Source of the DNA: DATBLE01 sp046732255
Lineage (GTDB): Bacteria; Actinomycetota; Thermoleophilia; Gaiellales; Gaiellaceae
Assembly (NCBI GenBank): GCA_046732255.1
Contig: JBKPMR010000031.1
Location: 1 to 64,000 of the forward strand
Direction of reading: 5' to 3'
DNA: 64,000 nt
Positions 41,894-49,996 of this stretch are shown here, one piece after another; position 1 is the first letter of the stretch, and each line of letters begins with the position of its first letter. The position numbers and the translations under genes are program-made. The notes under the pieces were generated by a model, which saw only the letters and a list, made by a program, of their open reading frames with translations, was not told the origin of the DNA and made no database searches.

Positions 41894-42679
41894 GACCGCG
41901 CGGGCGGCGAGCACCGCGGCGAGGTGGCGGCGGTAGTCGGCTGACGCGTGGACGTCGGCGGGTGGGTCGAGATCGGCGCTCTTCACCGCGTCGGCGACCG
42001 CCGTCTCGTCGGCGCTGGCGGTCACCACCACCGGCGTCGCGGCGACGCAGCCGATCGCGATTCGCGCGCTGCCGCCAGAGACGCTCGCGGCGACGCTGAC
42101 GATGCCCGTTCCCTCCCGCCCGAGGGTTGCGCTCGCCCAGCCGTCGCGCGCGTCTCCCTTGGCCGGGATCCGGATCGCAGTCAGGAGGTCGCCGGGATGG
42201 ACGGCGGTTGCGAACACGCCCTCGAAGAACTCGTCCGTGGAGACGGTGCGCTCGCCGCCGGCCGAGCGGATCGTGAACTCGGCCTGCAATGCGGCGAGCA
42301 GCGGCGGGAAATGGTTCGTCGGATCGTTGGAGCAGACGTTGCCGCCGATCGTGCCGCGATTGCGTACCTGGACGTCGGCGATCGTTCGCGCGACCTCCGC
42401 GAGGACCGGCCGCGCGGCGGCCACCTCCGGCGAGTCGACGATCGCGGCGTACGTCGTCATCGCGCCGATCGTCAGCGCCCCGCCGTCGGTCGCGATCCCG
42501 CGTAGCGCGTCGATCCCGTTCAGGTCGACGACGAGCTCCGGGGCGGCAACCCGTGTCTTCATCACGTTGACGAGGCTCTGACCGCCCGCGAGCGCCCGGG
42601 CGTCCTCGCGCGCGGAGAGGAGCTGCACAGCCTCGTCCACCGACCCCGGCCGCGCGTAGTCGAGCTCTCGGAGCAGCAT
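41879..42679 (-). CDS. Molybdenum hydroxylase medium (FAD) subunit
   Basis: A 266-residue FAD-binding subunit (CoxM/CutM type). LDYARPGSVDEAVQLLSAREDARALAGGQSLVNVMKTR is the first FAD motif and VRNRGTIGGNVCSNDPTNHFPPLLAAL the second (RGTIGGN). A C-terminal CO-dehydrogenase flavoprotein domain follows. The gene order M-S-L matches aerobic CO dehydrogenase operons. The ATG at 42679 is 11 nt after the aminotransferase stop. Confidence 0.9.
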   Translation of the reverse strand: MLLRELDYARPGSVDEAVQLLSAREDARALAGGQSLVNVMKTRVAAPELVVDLNGIDALRGIATDGGALTIGAMTTYAAIVDSPEVAAARPVLAEVARTIADVQVRNRGTIGGNVCSNDPTNHFPPLLAALQAEFTIRSAGGERTVSTDEFFEGVFATAVHPGDLLTAIRIPAKGDARDGWASATLGREGTGIVSVAASVSGGSARIAIGCVAATPVVVTASADETAVADAVKSADLDPPADVHASADYRRHLAAVLAARAVRDAA

Positions 42680-42690
42680 CGAGAGCGAGT

Positions 42691-43848
42691 CTAATGCGCA
42701 AGCAGCTGGCGGTTCCGGCGGAGGGCGTCGAGCACGCGGTCGACGTCGTCCTCGATGTTGTAGAGGTGGAGCGAGATGCGCAGGTTGGCGTCGCGCTCGG
42801 AGCACGTGATGCGCTCGGCGGCGAGTGCGTCCACGAGTGCGCGGACGTGGGTCGAGCGGACGCAGACCAGCGGGCCCCGGCGCGCGGCCTCGCTCGGAGT
42901 CGCGACGATCGCATCCAGCTCCTCGAGGCCGTCGATCAGCCTCGTGGCGAGCGCGGCGACATGGTCCTCGATCGCGGGTGTTCCTGCCTCCTCGATCAGC
43001 GACATGCCGGCGAGGCCGGCGTAGATGTTCGGCACCGGCGGGGTCCCGGCGTCGAAGCGGCGGGCATCGGCGGCCGGCGAGTAGTCGGAGATGTCCATCT
43101 GGAAGATGTCCTCGTCGGCGAACCAGCCGGTCTGGGTCGGAAGCAGCTCCGGCAGAAGGCCCGAGCCCACGTAGAGGAAGCCGAGCCCGGACGAGCCGAG
43201 CAGGTACTTGACCGTCCCGCCGGTGGCGAAGTCGACCCCGAGCGCGTGGGCGTCGAAGTCGATCGCACCGATTGCCTGGTACGAGTCGGCGAGGCACAAC
43301 GCGCCCGCGTCGTGCGCAAGGCGCGCGATCTCGGCGACGTCGTGGCGATGGCCGGTGCGGTAGGAGACGGTCGTGCAGCAGACGAGTGCCGTCCGCTCGT
43401 CGATCGCCTCGGCGAACCGATCGGGCGCGATCGAGCCATCCGGCTCCGGGGTCACGTGGACGACCTCGGCGCCGCGGAGCTCCTGCGCGTGTGCGATCTG
43501 GCCGACGGTCGGGAACTCGTACTCGCTGATCACGATCTTCGGCCGGGCGCGCAGGTCGAGCGCAGAGACGATGCCGGAGACGCCCTGGGTCACCGAGGTG
43601 GTGACGGCGAGCTCGGACGGCTCTGCATGGAGGAGCCGTGCGAAGGCCACACGTGCGGCGTCGGCCCGCTCGACCCAGACCGCCCATTCGGCGCCGTTCT
43701 CGTCCCAGCCGGCGAGGTACTCCTCGTATGCCGCGCGGACCCGGTGCGAGAGCGCTCCCTGCGAGCAGGAGTTCAGGTAGGTCGTGTGCGCCAGGATCGG
43801 GAACTCGCCCCGGATCCCGGCGCCGAGCTTGGAGGACGCAACCGCCAC
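42691..43848 (-). CDS. Class V aminotransferase family PLP enzyme
   Basis: A 385-residue fold-type I PLP enzyme. TTYLNSCSQGALSHRVRAAYEEYLAG begins the large domain. LCLADSYQAIGAIDFDAHALGVDFATGGTVKYLLGSSGLGFLYV contains the Asp and the cofactor Lys (TVKYLLG). A small C-terminal domain ends LRISLHLYNIEDDVDRVLDAL. It resembles kynureninase, selenocysteine lyase and cysteine desulfurase-like members. The substrate is uncertain; a link to the hydroxylase substrate is suggested only by position. GTG at 43848. Confidence 0.8.
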   Translation of the reverse strand: MAVASSKLGAGIRGEFPILAHTTYLNSCSQGALSHRVRAAYEEYLAGWDENGAEWAVWVERADAARVAFARLLHAEPSELAVTTSVTQGVSGIVSALDLRARPKIVISEYEFPTVGQIAHAQELRGAEVVHVTPEPDGSIAPDRFAEAIDERTALVCCTTVSYRTGHRHDVAEIARLAHDAGALCLADSYQAIGAIDFDAHALGVDFATGGTVKYLLGSSGLGFLYVGSGLLPELLPTQTGWFADEDIFQMDISDYSPAADARRFDAGTPPVPNIYAGLAGMSLIEEAGTPAIEDHVAALATRLIDGLEELDAIVATPSEAARRGPLVCVRSTHVRALVDALAAERITCSERDANLRISLHLYNIEDDVDRVLDALRRNRQLLAH

Positions 43849-43878
43849 GCGCCAAGCGTACGTCTTACCGCCACAGAA

Positions 43879-43900
43879 GGGACAGGCTTGAGCCTGTCCC
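43879..43900. repeat. GGGACAGGCT palindrome
   Basis: GGGACAGGCT and AGCCTGTCCC flank a TG loop in the 107-nt gap between the divergent aminotransferase and acetyltransferase genes. Its core matches the palindrome at 21244-21277. Confidence 0.7.
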
Positions 43901-43955
43901 CCGGGCCTTTCCGGTGGCGCCGACGAACGGCCCGTCGTGGTGCGACCATCCGGCC

Positions 43956-44423
43956 GTGGAAGTCCGCCCCTCGACGGACGACGATCGGCTGCCGCTCGCA
44001 CGGCTCTTTGCCGCAGTCGCGGAGGAGCGCGACGGAATCGCGACCGAGCCGCCCGTCGACGTCGAAGAGCGCGCGCGGAACTGGCGGCTGGAGGGCGACT
44101 TCGTCGCCGTTGCCGACGGCGCGATCGTCGGGAACATCCACGTCGACCGCAATCGCCACGGGTTCGGCGAGATCGGGATGGCGGTCGCGAAGGAATGGCG
44201 CGGCCGCGGCATCGGGGCCGCGCTGCTCGCCTGCGCGATCGACTGGGCGCGCGGGGAGGGCGTGCACAAGCTCTGCCTCCAGGTCTTCCCGCACAACGAG
44301 GCCGCGATCGCGCTCTACCGGAAGTTCGGCTTCATTGAGGAGGGCCGGCTCGTGAAGCAGTACCGCCGGCGAAGCGGTGAGCTGTGGGACGCGATCCAGA
44401 TGGGACTCCTACTCGGCGACTAG
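43956..44423 (+). CDS. GNAT-family N-acetyltransferase
   Basis: A 155-residue acetyltransferase. VEVRPSTDDDRLPLARLFAAVAEERDGI is the N-terminal strand-helix. IGMAVAKEWRGRGIGAALLACAIDWARGEGVHKLCLQVFPHNEAAIALYRKFGFIEEGRL contains the acetyl-CoA binding (R/Q)xxGxG/A motif (RGRGIGAA) and the typical FGF strand. The acceptor is unknown. I chose the GTG at 43956 because it starts exactly at the first strand. Confidence 0.83.
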   Translation: MEVRPSTDDDRLPLARLFAAVAEERDGIATEPPVDVEERARNWRLEGDFVAVADGAIVGNIHVDRNRHGFGEIGMAVAKEWRGRGIGAALLACAIDWARGEGVHKLCLQVFPHNEAAIALYRKFGFIEEGRLVKQYRRRSGELWDAIQMGLLLGD

Positions 44424-44449
44424 CGCCCAGGGACAGGCGAACGCCCGCC

Positions 44450-44476
44450 GCCGCAGCCGACATGTGCGGCTGCGGC
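44450..44476. terminator. Hairpin downstream of the acetyltransferase
   Basis: GCCGCAGCCG pairs with CGGCTGCGGC around a 7-nt loop, 26 nt after the acetyltransferase stop. It is the first of two structures in the convergent gap with livF. Confidence 0.5.
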
Positions 44477-44500
44477 TCGCCACGGCTGGTGGATCTCTCG

Positions 44501-44545
44501 CCGCCTGAAATCGTCATGGGCGCGAAGCGCCCGGATTTCAGGCGG
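44501..44545. terminator. Nested hairpin at the end of Liv operon 2
   Basis: An outer 12-bp stem (CCGCCTGAAATC / GATTTCAGGCGG) encloses an inner 6-bp stem (GGGCGC-GAA-GCGCCC). It ends exactly where the livF stop begins, which suits a terminator or mRNA end-stabiliser for the convergent Liv operon. Confidence 0.65.
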
Positions 44546-45268
44546 TCACCGGCCGAGGTACGCCTTGCGCAGGCCCTCGTCCTCGAGCAGATCTGCGGCC
44601 TTGCCCTCCAGCACCAGCCGGCCCGTCGAGAGGACGTACCCGCGGTCGGCGATCGACAACGACACGTTCGCGTTCTGCTCGACGACGAGGATCGCGACGC
44701 CGGACTCGTGCACCTCCTTGATGATCTCGAAGTTCCGCTCGACCAGCACCGGTGCGAGGCCCATCGACGGCTCGTCCATCAGCATCAGCTTCGGCCGCGA
44801 CATCAGCGCGCGAGCCATGGCGACCATCTGCTGCTCGCCGCCGGAGAGCGTCCCGGCGAGCTGGGACCGGCGCTCGTACAGCAGCGGGAACAGCGAGTAG
44901 ACGCGCTCGAAGTCCTCCTTCGCCGGGCTGCCGAGCAGGTACGCCCCCATCTCCAGGTTCTCCATCACCGTCATCGGCGCGAACAGGCGACGGTTCTCCG
45001 GCACGATCGCGATTCCGCGAGAGATCCGGTACGAGGTCGGTCGGCGGGTGACGTCCTCGCCGTTGAGCAGCACCTGGCCGGTACGCGGCCGGACGATGCC
45101 GAGGATCGTCTTCAGCGTCGTCGACTTTCCCGAGGCGTTGCCGCCGAGCAGGCAGACGAGCTCTCCCGCGCGGACCTCCACGTTCAGGTCCTGGAGGATG
45201 TGAATCAGCCCGTAATAGGTGTTGATCCCCTCGAGCCGCAGGAGCGGCGCGTCGCCGTTGGTACTCAT
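44546..45268 (-). CDS. livF: ABC transporter ATPase LivF (system 2)
   Basis: A 240-residue LivF-type ATPase. Walker A reads GGNASGKST, the signature LSGGEQQMVAMARAL and Walker B LMLMDEPSMGLAPVL. VPENRRLFAPMTVMENLEMGAYL is typical. The ATG at 45268 overlaps the livG stop. Walker A has Asn-Ala in place of Asn-Gly, a conservative variation. Confidence 0.92.
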   Translation of the reverse strand: MSTNGDAPLLRLEGINTYYGLIHILQDLNVEVRAGELVCLLGGNASGKSTTLKTILGIVRPRTGQVLLNGEDVTRRPTSYRISRGIAIVPENRRLFAPMTVMENLEMGAYLLGSPAKEDFERVYSLFPLLYERRSQLAGTLSGGEQQMVAMARALMSRPKLMLMDEPSMGLAPVLVERNFEIIKEVHESGVAILVVEQNANVSLSIADRGYVLSTGRLVLEGKAADLLEDEGLRKAYLGR

Positions 45269-46053
45269 TTCCGATCGGTGCCGCCCACTCCGAGGTACGC
45301 CTCGATCACGTCCGGGTCGGTCGCGACCGCCTCGAACGATCCCTCGGCGATCTTCACCCCGTGATCCAGCGCGACCACCCGGTCGGAGCAGCCTTCGACG
45401 CAGTGCATGTCGTGCTCGATCACGAGGATCGTGTACCCGCCCTCCCTTCGGAGCTGGGAGATCAGCTTCGTGATCTCCTGGGTCTCGGCAGGGTTCATGC
45501 CCGCCGCCGGCTCGTCGAGAAGGAGGATCCGCGGCTGCGTCGCGGTCGCCCGCGCGATCTCCAGTCGCCGCCGATTGGCGTAGGACAGCGAGTAGGCCGG
45601 CTGGTTCCACCGATAGCCCATCAACCGCTCGCCGAAGAACGACAACCGCTCCTCGGCCAGCTTGGCGATCTCCTTCTCCTCGCGGCGCATCCCCGGCGTG
45701 CGGAGCATCGACCGGAACACGCCCGCCTTCGTCTGACCGTAGGCGGCGGACATCACGTTCTCCTTCACAGACATGTTCAGGAACAGCCGAAGCGTCTGGA
45801 AGGTCCGCGCGACGCCGAGGCGGTTGATCCGGTGCGGCGCCAGGCCGGCGATGTTGCGGCCGTCGAGGAGGATCTCGCCATCGTCGGGCTCGTAGATGCC
45901 GGTGATGAGGTTGAAGACCGTCGTCTTGCCGGCGCCGTTCGGGCCGATCACGCTGACGATCTCGCCCTCGCCGACGACGAGGTCGAGGTCGGAAACGACC
46001 CGCAACCCGCCGAACGACAGCGAGACGCCGCGCAGCTCGAGGATTGCGCTCAC
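45265..46053 (-). CDS. livG: ABC transporter ATPase LivG (system 2)
   Basis: A 262-residue LivG-type ATPase. Walker A is GPNGAGKTTVFNLITGIYEPDDGEI, the Q-loop region GVARTFQTLRLFLNMSV, the signature-like stretch YSLSYANRRRLEIARATA, Walker B RILLLDEPAAGMNPAET and the H-loop LVIEHDMHCVEG. It starts with a GTG at 46053, next to the copy B repeat that separates it from livM. Confidence 0.92.
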   Translation of the reverse strand: MSAILELRGVSLSFGGLRVVSDLDLVVGEGEIVSVIGPNGAGKTTVFNLITGIYEPDDGEILLDGRNIAGLAPHRINRLGVARTFQTLRLFLNMSVKENVMSAAYGQTKAGVFRSMLRTPGMRREEKEIAKLAEERLSFFGERLMGYRWNQPAYSLSYANRRRLEIARATATQPRILLLDEPAAGMNPAETQEITKLISQLRREGGYTILVIEHDMHCVEGCSDRVVALDHGVKIAEGSFEAVATDPDVIEAYLGVGGTDRK

Positions 46054-46085
46054 ACGTCACCCTCACGGCTCGCCAAGGGGCTTCC

Positions 46086-46206
46086 GTCGCCGCGACCGAC
46101 ATGGCGGGCGCGGCCCAATGCCGTTTGCCGTGAGCACGAAGGGGAGGGGGGCTCGCGGGGGGAACCGGCCGTTCCCCCCGCGCGAGCGAGCCGGAGGCGA
46201 GCGGCC
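46086..46206 (+). repeat. Structured interspersed repeat, copy B (livM-livG spacer)
   Basis: Matches copy A (4327-4488, opposite orientation). The first 25 nt are identical, and the hairpin at about 46155-46182 is an 11-bp stem (GCGGGGGGAAC / GTTCCCCCCGC). Where copy A has AAAC and GTTT ends, copy B has GAAC and GTTC, so pairing is kept. The middle section is shorter here. Confidence 0.6.
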
Positions 46207-46207
46207 A

Positions 46208-47677
46208 TCACACGATCTCCACGCGCCGCTCGCCGAGCAGCCCGTTCGGGCGGAGGATCATCAGGCTGACCAGGGTGACGCCGAGCACGATGTACCTGGT
46301 CGGCTCGGGCTTGGCGAGCATCACGTTCTCCCACACGAACATCGCCAGGTAGAGCGTCGGCACGAGGGCGACGATGCGCACGCGGGGCGGCAACACCGTC
46401 AGGGCGAGAGTGACTGCGATCAGCCCGACGTACGTGACCGGCGCGATCCACGAGGCCGCAGTCGCCGGGACGATCACCCAGTCCGACGCCCACCCGCCCC
46501 CGCTGCCGGAGGTCCAGGACGGATCGATTGCGTGCGCGATCGCGTGGGCGGCGAAGCCGAACGCGATCGTCGCGGCCGCGACCGCGGCGAGCTTCCACGT
46601 GAGCCTGAGCCCGATCACGAGGCCTCCTGCGAGTGCAAGGTAGAACAGGTCGCGCGCCTTGGACGGGTCACGTAGCAACTCGAGCAGCACGCTGATCAGG
46701 ACCGCTCCGAGGACGACGCCGGCCTGGCTGCCCTGGCCGCCGAGGATGACCATCGTGTAGACGGTGATCAGTAGGACGAAGTAGAACGTGAGCGGGAAGA
46801 CGCTGGCGTTCAGCGACGCGAACAGGGTGCCCGTCAGCGCCGCCACCGCCGCCCCAAAGGCGAAGCTGAGCAGCTTCAGCCAGTTGACGGGCATCCCCAT
46901 CACCTCGGCGGCGAGCGGATCCTCGCGCTGCGAACGCCAGGCGCGCCCCGTACGCGAGAGGTTCACGAACCGCAGGGCGACGAAGACGACGGCGAAGAAG
47001 CCGAGGGCGACGAAGTAGTAGCCGACCGCGAACACGCCGTCGTGCTGGACGGCCATCTTCTTCCCGAAGAAGTCGAGCGGGTCGACGTTGAGCACGCCGT
47101 TCGCCCCGCCGGTGACGTTCCCGAGGTTGAAGAGGAACTGGTCGCCGTTCACGGCGAGCGTCTGGAAGAGCTGGAGGAAGAAGAGCGTGACGATCGCCAG
47201 GTAGTCGCCGCTCAACCGTCGTGACGGAAGCCCGAGCAGGAAGCCGACCGCCGCGCCGACTGTGACCACGATCGGGATCACTACCACCGACCAGAGGTGG
47301 AGGCCGTAGTGGTCGGAGGCGAGCAGCGCATAGGCGTAGGCCCCGACGCCATAGAACGCGACGTAGCCGAGGTCGAGCAGCCCGCCCCAGCCGACGACCA
47401 CGTTCAGGCCGAGCGCGAGCATCATGTAGAGCACCGTGTCGAAGCCGACGCGCCGCACGTAGCCGCTGCTCGAGAAGACCGGGAGCATGCAGGCGGCTCC
47501 GATGAAGAGTGTCAGCCACGCCCACCAGGGCACGCGCCGAAGCCGCGCCTCGACCTTGCCGAGCCGCGGCGGCAGCCGCCGGTCGAGGTGGCGGGCGACC
47601 CACTCGTCGCGGCCGATCGCCGGCGAGGTCACCGGGGCGTCGGGACCGGGCGGGTATTCGGGCGTCGAGTCGCTCAC
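46208..47677 (-). CDS. livM: Liv ABC permease LivM (system 2) with inserted helices
   Basis: A 489-residue membrane protein, longer than the usual 320-380. After a 50-residue soluble N-terminus come the LivM core (VVVGWGGLLDLGYVAFYGVGAYAYALL), the coupling loop SRTGRAWRSQREDPLAAEVMGMPV and VVLGAVLISVLLELLRDPSKARDLFYLALAGG. About 110 residues with roughly four extra hydrophobic segments follow (residues about 360-470) before the canonical end MILRPNGLLGERRVEIV. The insert may be an accessory membrane domain. GTG at 47677 directly follows the livH stop. Confidence 0.85.
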   Translation of the reverse strand: MSDSTPEYPPGPDAPVTSPAIGRDEWVARHLDRRLPPRLGKVEARLRRVPWWAWLTLFIGAACMLPVFSSSGYVRRVGFDTVLYMMLALGLNVVVGWGGLLDLGYVAFYGVGAYAYALLASDHYGLHLWSVVVIPIVVTVGAAVGFLLGLPSRRLSGDYLAIVTLFFLQLFQTLAVNGDQFLFNLGNVTGGANGVLNVDPLDFFGKKMAVQHDGVFAVGYYFVALGFFAVVFVALRFVNLSRTGRAWRSQREDPLAAEVMGMPVNWLKLLSFAFGAAVAALTGTLFASLNASVFPLTFYFVLLITVYTMVILGGQGSQAGVVLGAVLISVLLELLRDPSKARDLFYLALAGGLVIGLRLTWKLAAVAAATIAFGFAAHAIAHAIDPSWTSGSGGGWASDWVIVPATAASWIAPVTYVGLIAVTLALTVLPPRVRIVALVPTLYLAMFVWENVMLAKPEPTRYIVLGVTLVSLMILRPNGLLGERRVEIV

Positions 47678-48661
47678 CTAGACCTTCTTGATGTCGGCGC
47701 GGCCGAGGAGGCCCTGGGGGCGGAAGATCATGAACGCAATCAGGATCGAGAAGATGACCAGGTCGGTCCAGCGTGTCCCGGCCGCCTGCGGCCAGATGTG
47801 CAGCGGGATCCGGTCGACGTAGACGGCGGAGTACGACTCCGCGAGACCGAGGATCAGCCCGCCGGCCATCGCGCCGGGGATCGAGCCGATCCCGCCGATC
47901 ACCGCGGCGGTGAACCCCTTCAAGCCGAACGTGAAGCCGAGCGACACCTGCGTCGGTACGCGGAGAGCGAAGAGAACGCCGGCCGCGCCGGCGAGCGCCG
48001 ACCCGAGCACGAACGTGAACACGATCACGCGGTCGATGTCGATCCCCATCATCGCCGCCGCCTCGCGGTCGAACGAGGTCGCGCGCATCGCCTTTCCCGT
48101 TCTCGTCTTGTTGACCAGGAACCAGAGAATTCCCATCAGCACGAAGGCGGAGACGATGATGATGTCCCGGACGAGATCGAACCGGACGCCGTCGATCGTG
48201 AAGCCCTTCAGGAACAGCGGATTGTCGGGCAGTGAGAACAGGTCGTAGTCGCGGTACTGCGCGCCGAACAGGAGCTGCATCGAGTACGAGAGGAAGAAGG
48301 AGACGCCGAGCGCGCTGATCAGCGGCGCGATCCGTGGGGCGTCGCGTAGCGGTCGGTAGGCGAAGCGTTCGATCGCCACGCCGAGCGCCGCACAGCCCGC
48401 CATCGCGACGACGGTGATCAGGATCAGCAGCAGCCAGACCGGGACGGCCGGATCGCTCGTTCCGCCCAGGAGCTGGAGCATCCCGAACCCGATGTACGAG
48501 CCGATCATGACGACGTCGCCGTGGGCAAAGTTGAGCAGCTTGAGGACGCCGTAGACCAGCGAGTAGCCGAGCGCGATCATCGCGTAGACGCTCCCCAGCG
48601 TGAGCCCGTTCAGCGTCAGCTGGATGAACTCGGAGTGGTGGAAGGTGAAGCTGGCGAGCAC
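47678..48661 (-). CDS. livH: Liv ABC permease LivH (system 2)
   Basis: A 327-residue LivH-type permease. LTLGSVYAMIALGYSLVYGVLKLLNFAHGDVVMIGSYIGF, TRTGKAMRATSFDREAAAMMGIDID (ATPase-contact loop) and FGLKGFTAAVIGGIGSIPGAMAGGLILGLAES are diagnostic. It starts with GTG after a 12-bp hairpin. Confidence 0.92.
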   Translation of the reverse strand: MLASFTFHHSEFIQLTLNGLTLGSVYAMIALGYSLVYGVLKLLNFAHGDVVMIGSYIGFGMLQLLGGTSDPAVPVWLLLILITVVAMAGCAALGVAIERFAYRPLRDAPRIAPLISALGVSFFLSYSMQLLFGAQYRDYDLFSLPDNPLFLKGFTIDGVRFDLVRDIIIVSAFVLMGILWFLVNKTRTGKAMRATSFDREAAAMMGIDIDRVIVFTFVLGSALAGAAGVLFALRVPTQVSLGFTFGLKGFTAAVIGGIGSIPGAMAGGLILGLAESYSAVYVDRIPLHIWPQAAGTRWTDLVIFSILIAFMIFRPQGLLGRADIKKV

Positions 48662-48684
48662 GCCGCGCCGATCCTCTCAGACGT

Positions 48685-48713
48685 GATGCGGCCCGGACGA
48701 GCCGGGCCGCATC
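48685..48713 (-). terminator. 12-bp hairpin between substrate-binding and permease genes (Liv 2)
   Basis: GATGCGGCCCGG and CCGGGCCGCATC pair over a 5-nt loop. As in the sugar operon, it sits right after the binding-protein gene and may raise that gene's share of mRNA. Confidence 0.6.
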
Positions 48714-48732
48714 GCGTGCATCCGATGACCTC

Positions 48733-49926
48733 CTAGCCGACGAGCTTGTACGAGCCGTTCGGCTGGATCTGGAAGATGTAGAACTTCGCGTTCAGCGGGT
48801 CGTTGGACTTCGTCGACCAGCGGAACGTCCCGCCCAGGATCCAGTTCTTGATCGTGACCTTCTTGACGTTCTGCACGACCGCACGCCGGTTGGGCAGCGA
48901 GCCGTGGTTCGCGTTGCACGCCTGCTTGATCGCCCGGAGCAGTACCTGGACGGCGCCGTAGGTGGGCGGGCCGAACGAGCCGACCTTGTCCTTCGGATTG
49001 TCCTTCTGCCATGCGGCGATCAGCGCCTTGTCGGCGGCGATGCCGGTGATGTCCGGGGCGAAGTTCGACACGTAGGCGCCCGGCGTCTTGAACTGCGACG
49101 GGTCGTTCGAGCCGTCGCCGCCGAACACCTTCGCCTTCTTGCCCTGCTCGACCAGCTGCCGCGCGAACGTCTGCGCGTCACCCGGCTTCTGCGTCGGGAA
49201 GAAGACGATGTCCGCGTCGCTCGGCACCCGAGTGACGTACGACGAGTAGTCGGTCGTCGTGTTCGGGGCCGACAGCCGGACGGTCGTGACCCCCTTGCCC
49301 TTCAGGACGGCCTGCGCGGCATCCGCCAGCCCGAGCGAGTACGGCTCCTGGAAGTCGAACAGCACGACCTTGTTCACCTTCAGCTTGTTGATCATGAAGT
49401 TCGCGTCGCTCGGGCCCTGGATGTAGTCGCCGGGCACGACGCGGAAGAAGCCGGGTGTTGCTTCCTTCTCGGCACCCTTGGTCAGGGACGTGCGCGTCGC
49501 CGACGGCGAGATGTGCGCGATCCCGGCCTGGAAGTACGCCTTGCTCGAGGCGGCAACCGCGCCCGAGGTCGACGGGCCGATCACCCCGACGAGATTCGAC
49601 GTCGAGATGAACTTCTGCGCGACCGTCTGAGCAACGGCCGGGCCCTGCTCGACAGGCGTGTCGCCGACGACCAGGGTGACCTTCAGGCCCATTGCGGGGG
49701 CAAGCAGCTTGACGGCCAGCTTCGCCCAGGTCACCTGCTCGGTGCCGAGGAAGCCCGCGCCGCCAGTCACCGGGGTCGCGAAGCCGATCTTCAGCGGGCC
49801 GCTACAGCTGATCTTGGCGGATTTCGCCGATGCTGCGGTCCGGCTCGGCGTCGCCGACGCTGCCGCGACGACTGCGAGCGTCAGCGCCGCAGCCGCAAAG
49901 GGAAGGATGAATCTGAGTCTCCGCAT
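48733..49926 (-). CDS. Liv-type ABC substrate-binding protein (system 2)
   Basis: A 397-residue type I periplasmic-binding protein. MRRLRFILPFAAAALTLAVVAAASA is the signal. The mature protein begins about KISCSGPLKIGFATPVTGGAGFLGTEQVTWAKL. GVIGPSTSGAVAASSKAYFQAGIAHISPSATRTSLT and FFRVVPGDYIQGPSDANFMINKLKVNKVVLF are Leu/Ile/Val-binding landmarks. AAGGAGAGAACTGC precedes the ATG. It begins Liv operon 2 and is followed by the hairpin. Confidence 0.9.
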   Translation of the reverse strand: MRRLRFILPFAAAALTLAVVAAASATPSRTAASAKSAKISCSGPLKIGFATPVTGGAGFLGTEQVTWAKLAVKLLAPAMGLKVTLVVGDTPVEQGPAVAQTVAQKFISTSNLVGVIGPSTSGAVAASSKAYFQAGIAHISPSATRTSLTKGAEKEATPGFFRVVPGDYIQGPSDANFMINKLKVNKVVLFDFQEPYSLGLADAAQAVLKGKGVTTVRLSAPNTTTDYSSYVTRVPSDADIVFFPTQKPGDAQTFARQLVEQGKKAKVFGGDGSNDPSQFKTPGAYVSNFAPDITGIAADKALIAAWQKDNPKDKVGSFGPPTYGAVQVLLRAIKQACNANHGSLPNRRAVVQNVKKVTIKNWILGGTFRWSTKSNDPLNAKFYIFQIQPNGSYKLVG

Positions 49927-49960
49927 GCAGTTCTCTCCTTGCAGGTGGGGGATCGGGGGG

Positions 49961-49989
49961 ATCGTAGTCCGTGGAGGCTAGGACGCCAA
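49961..49989 (-). promoter_or_regulatory. Candidate promoter of Liv system 2
   Basis: On the minus strand TTGGCG, 17 nt, then TACGAT, each matching the sigma-70 consensus at four of six positions, ending 34 nt before the ATG at 49926. Confidence 0.5.
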
Positions 49990-49996
49990 CTGCGAG

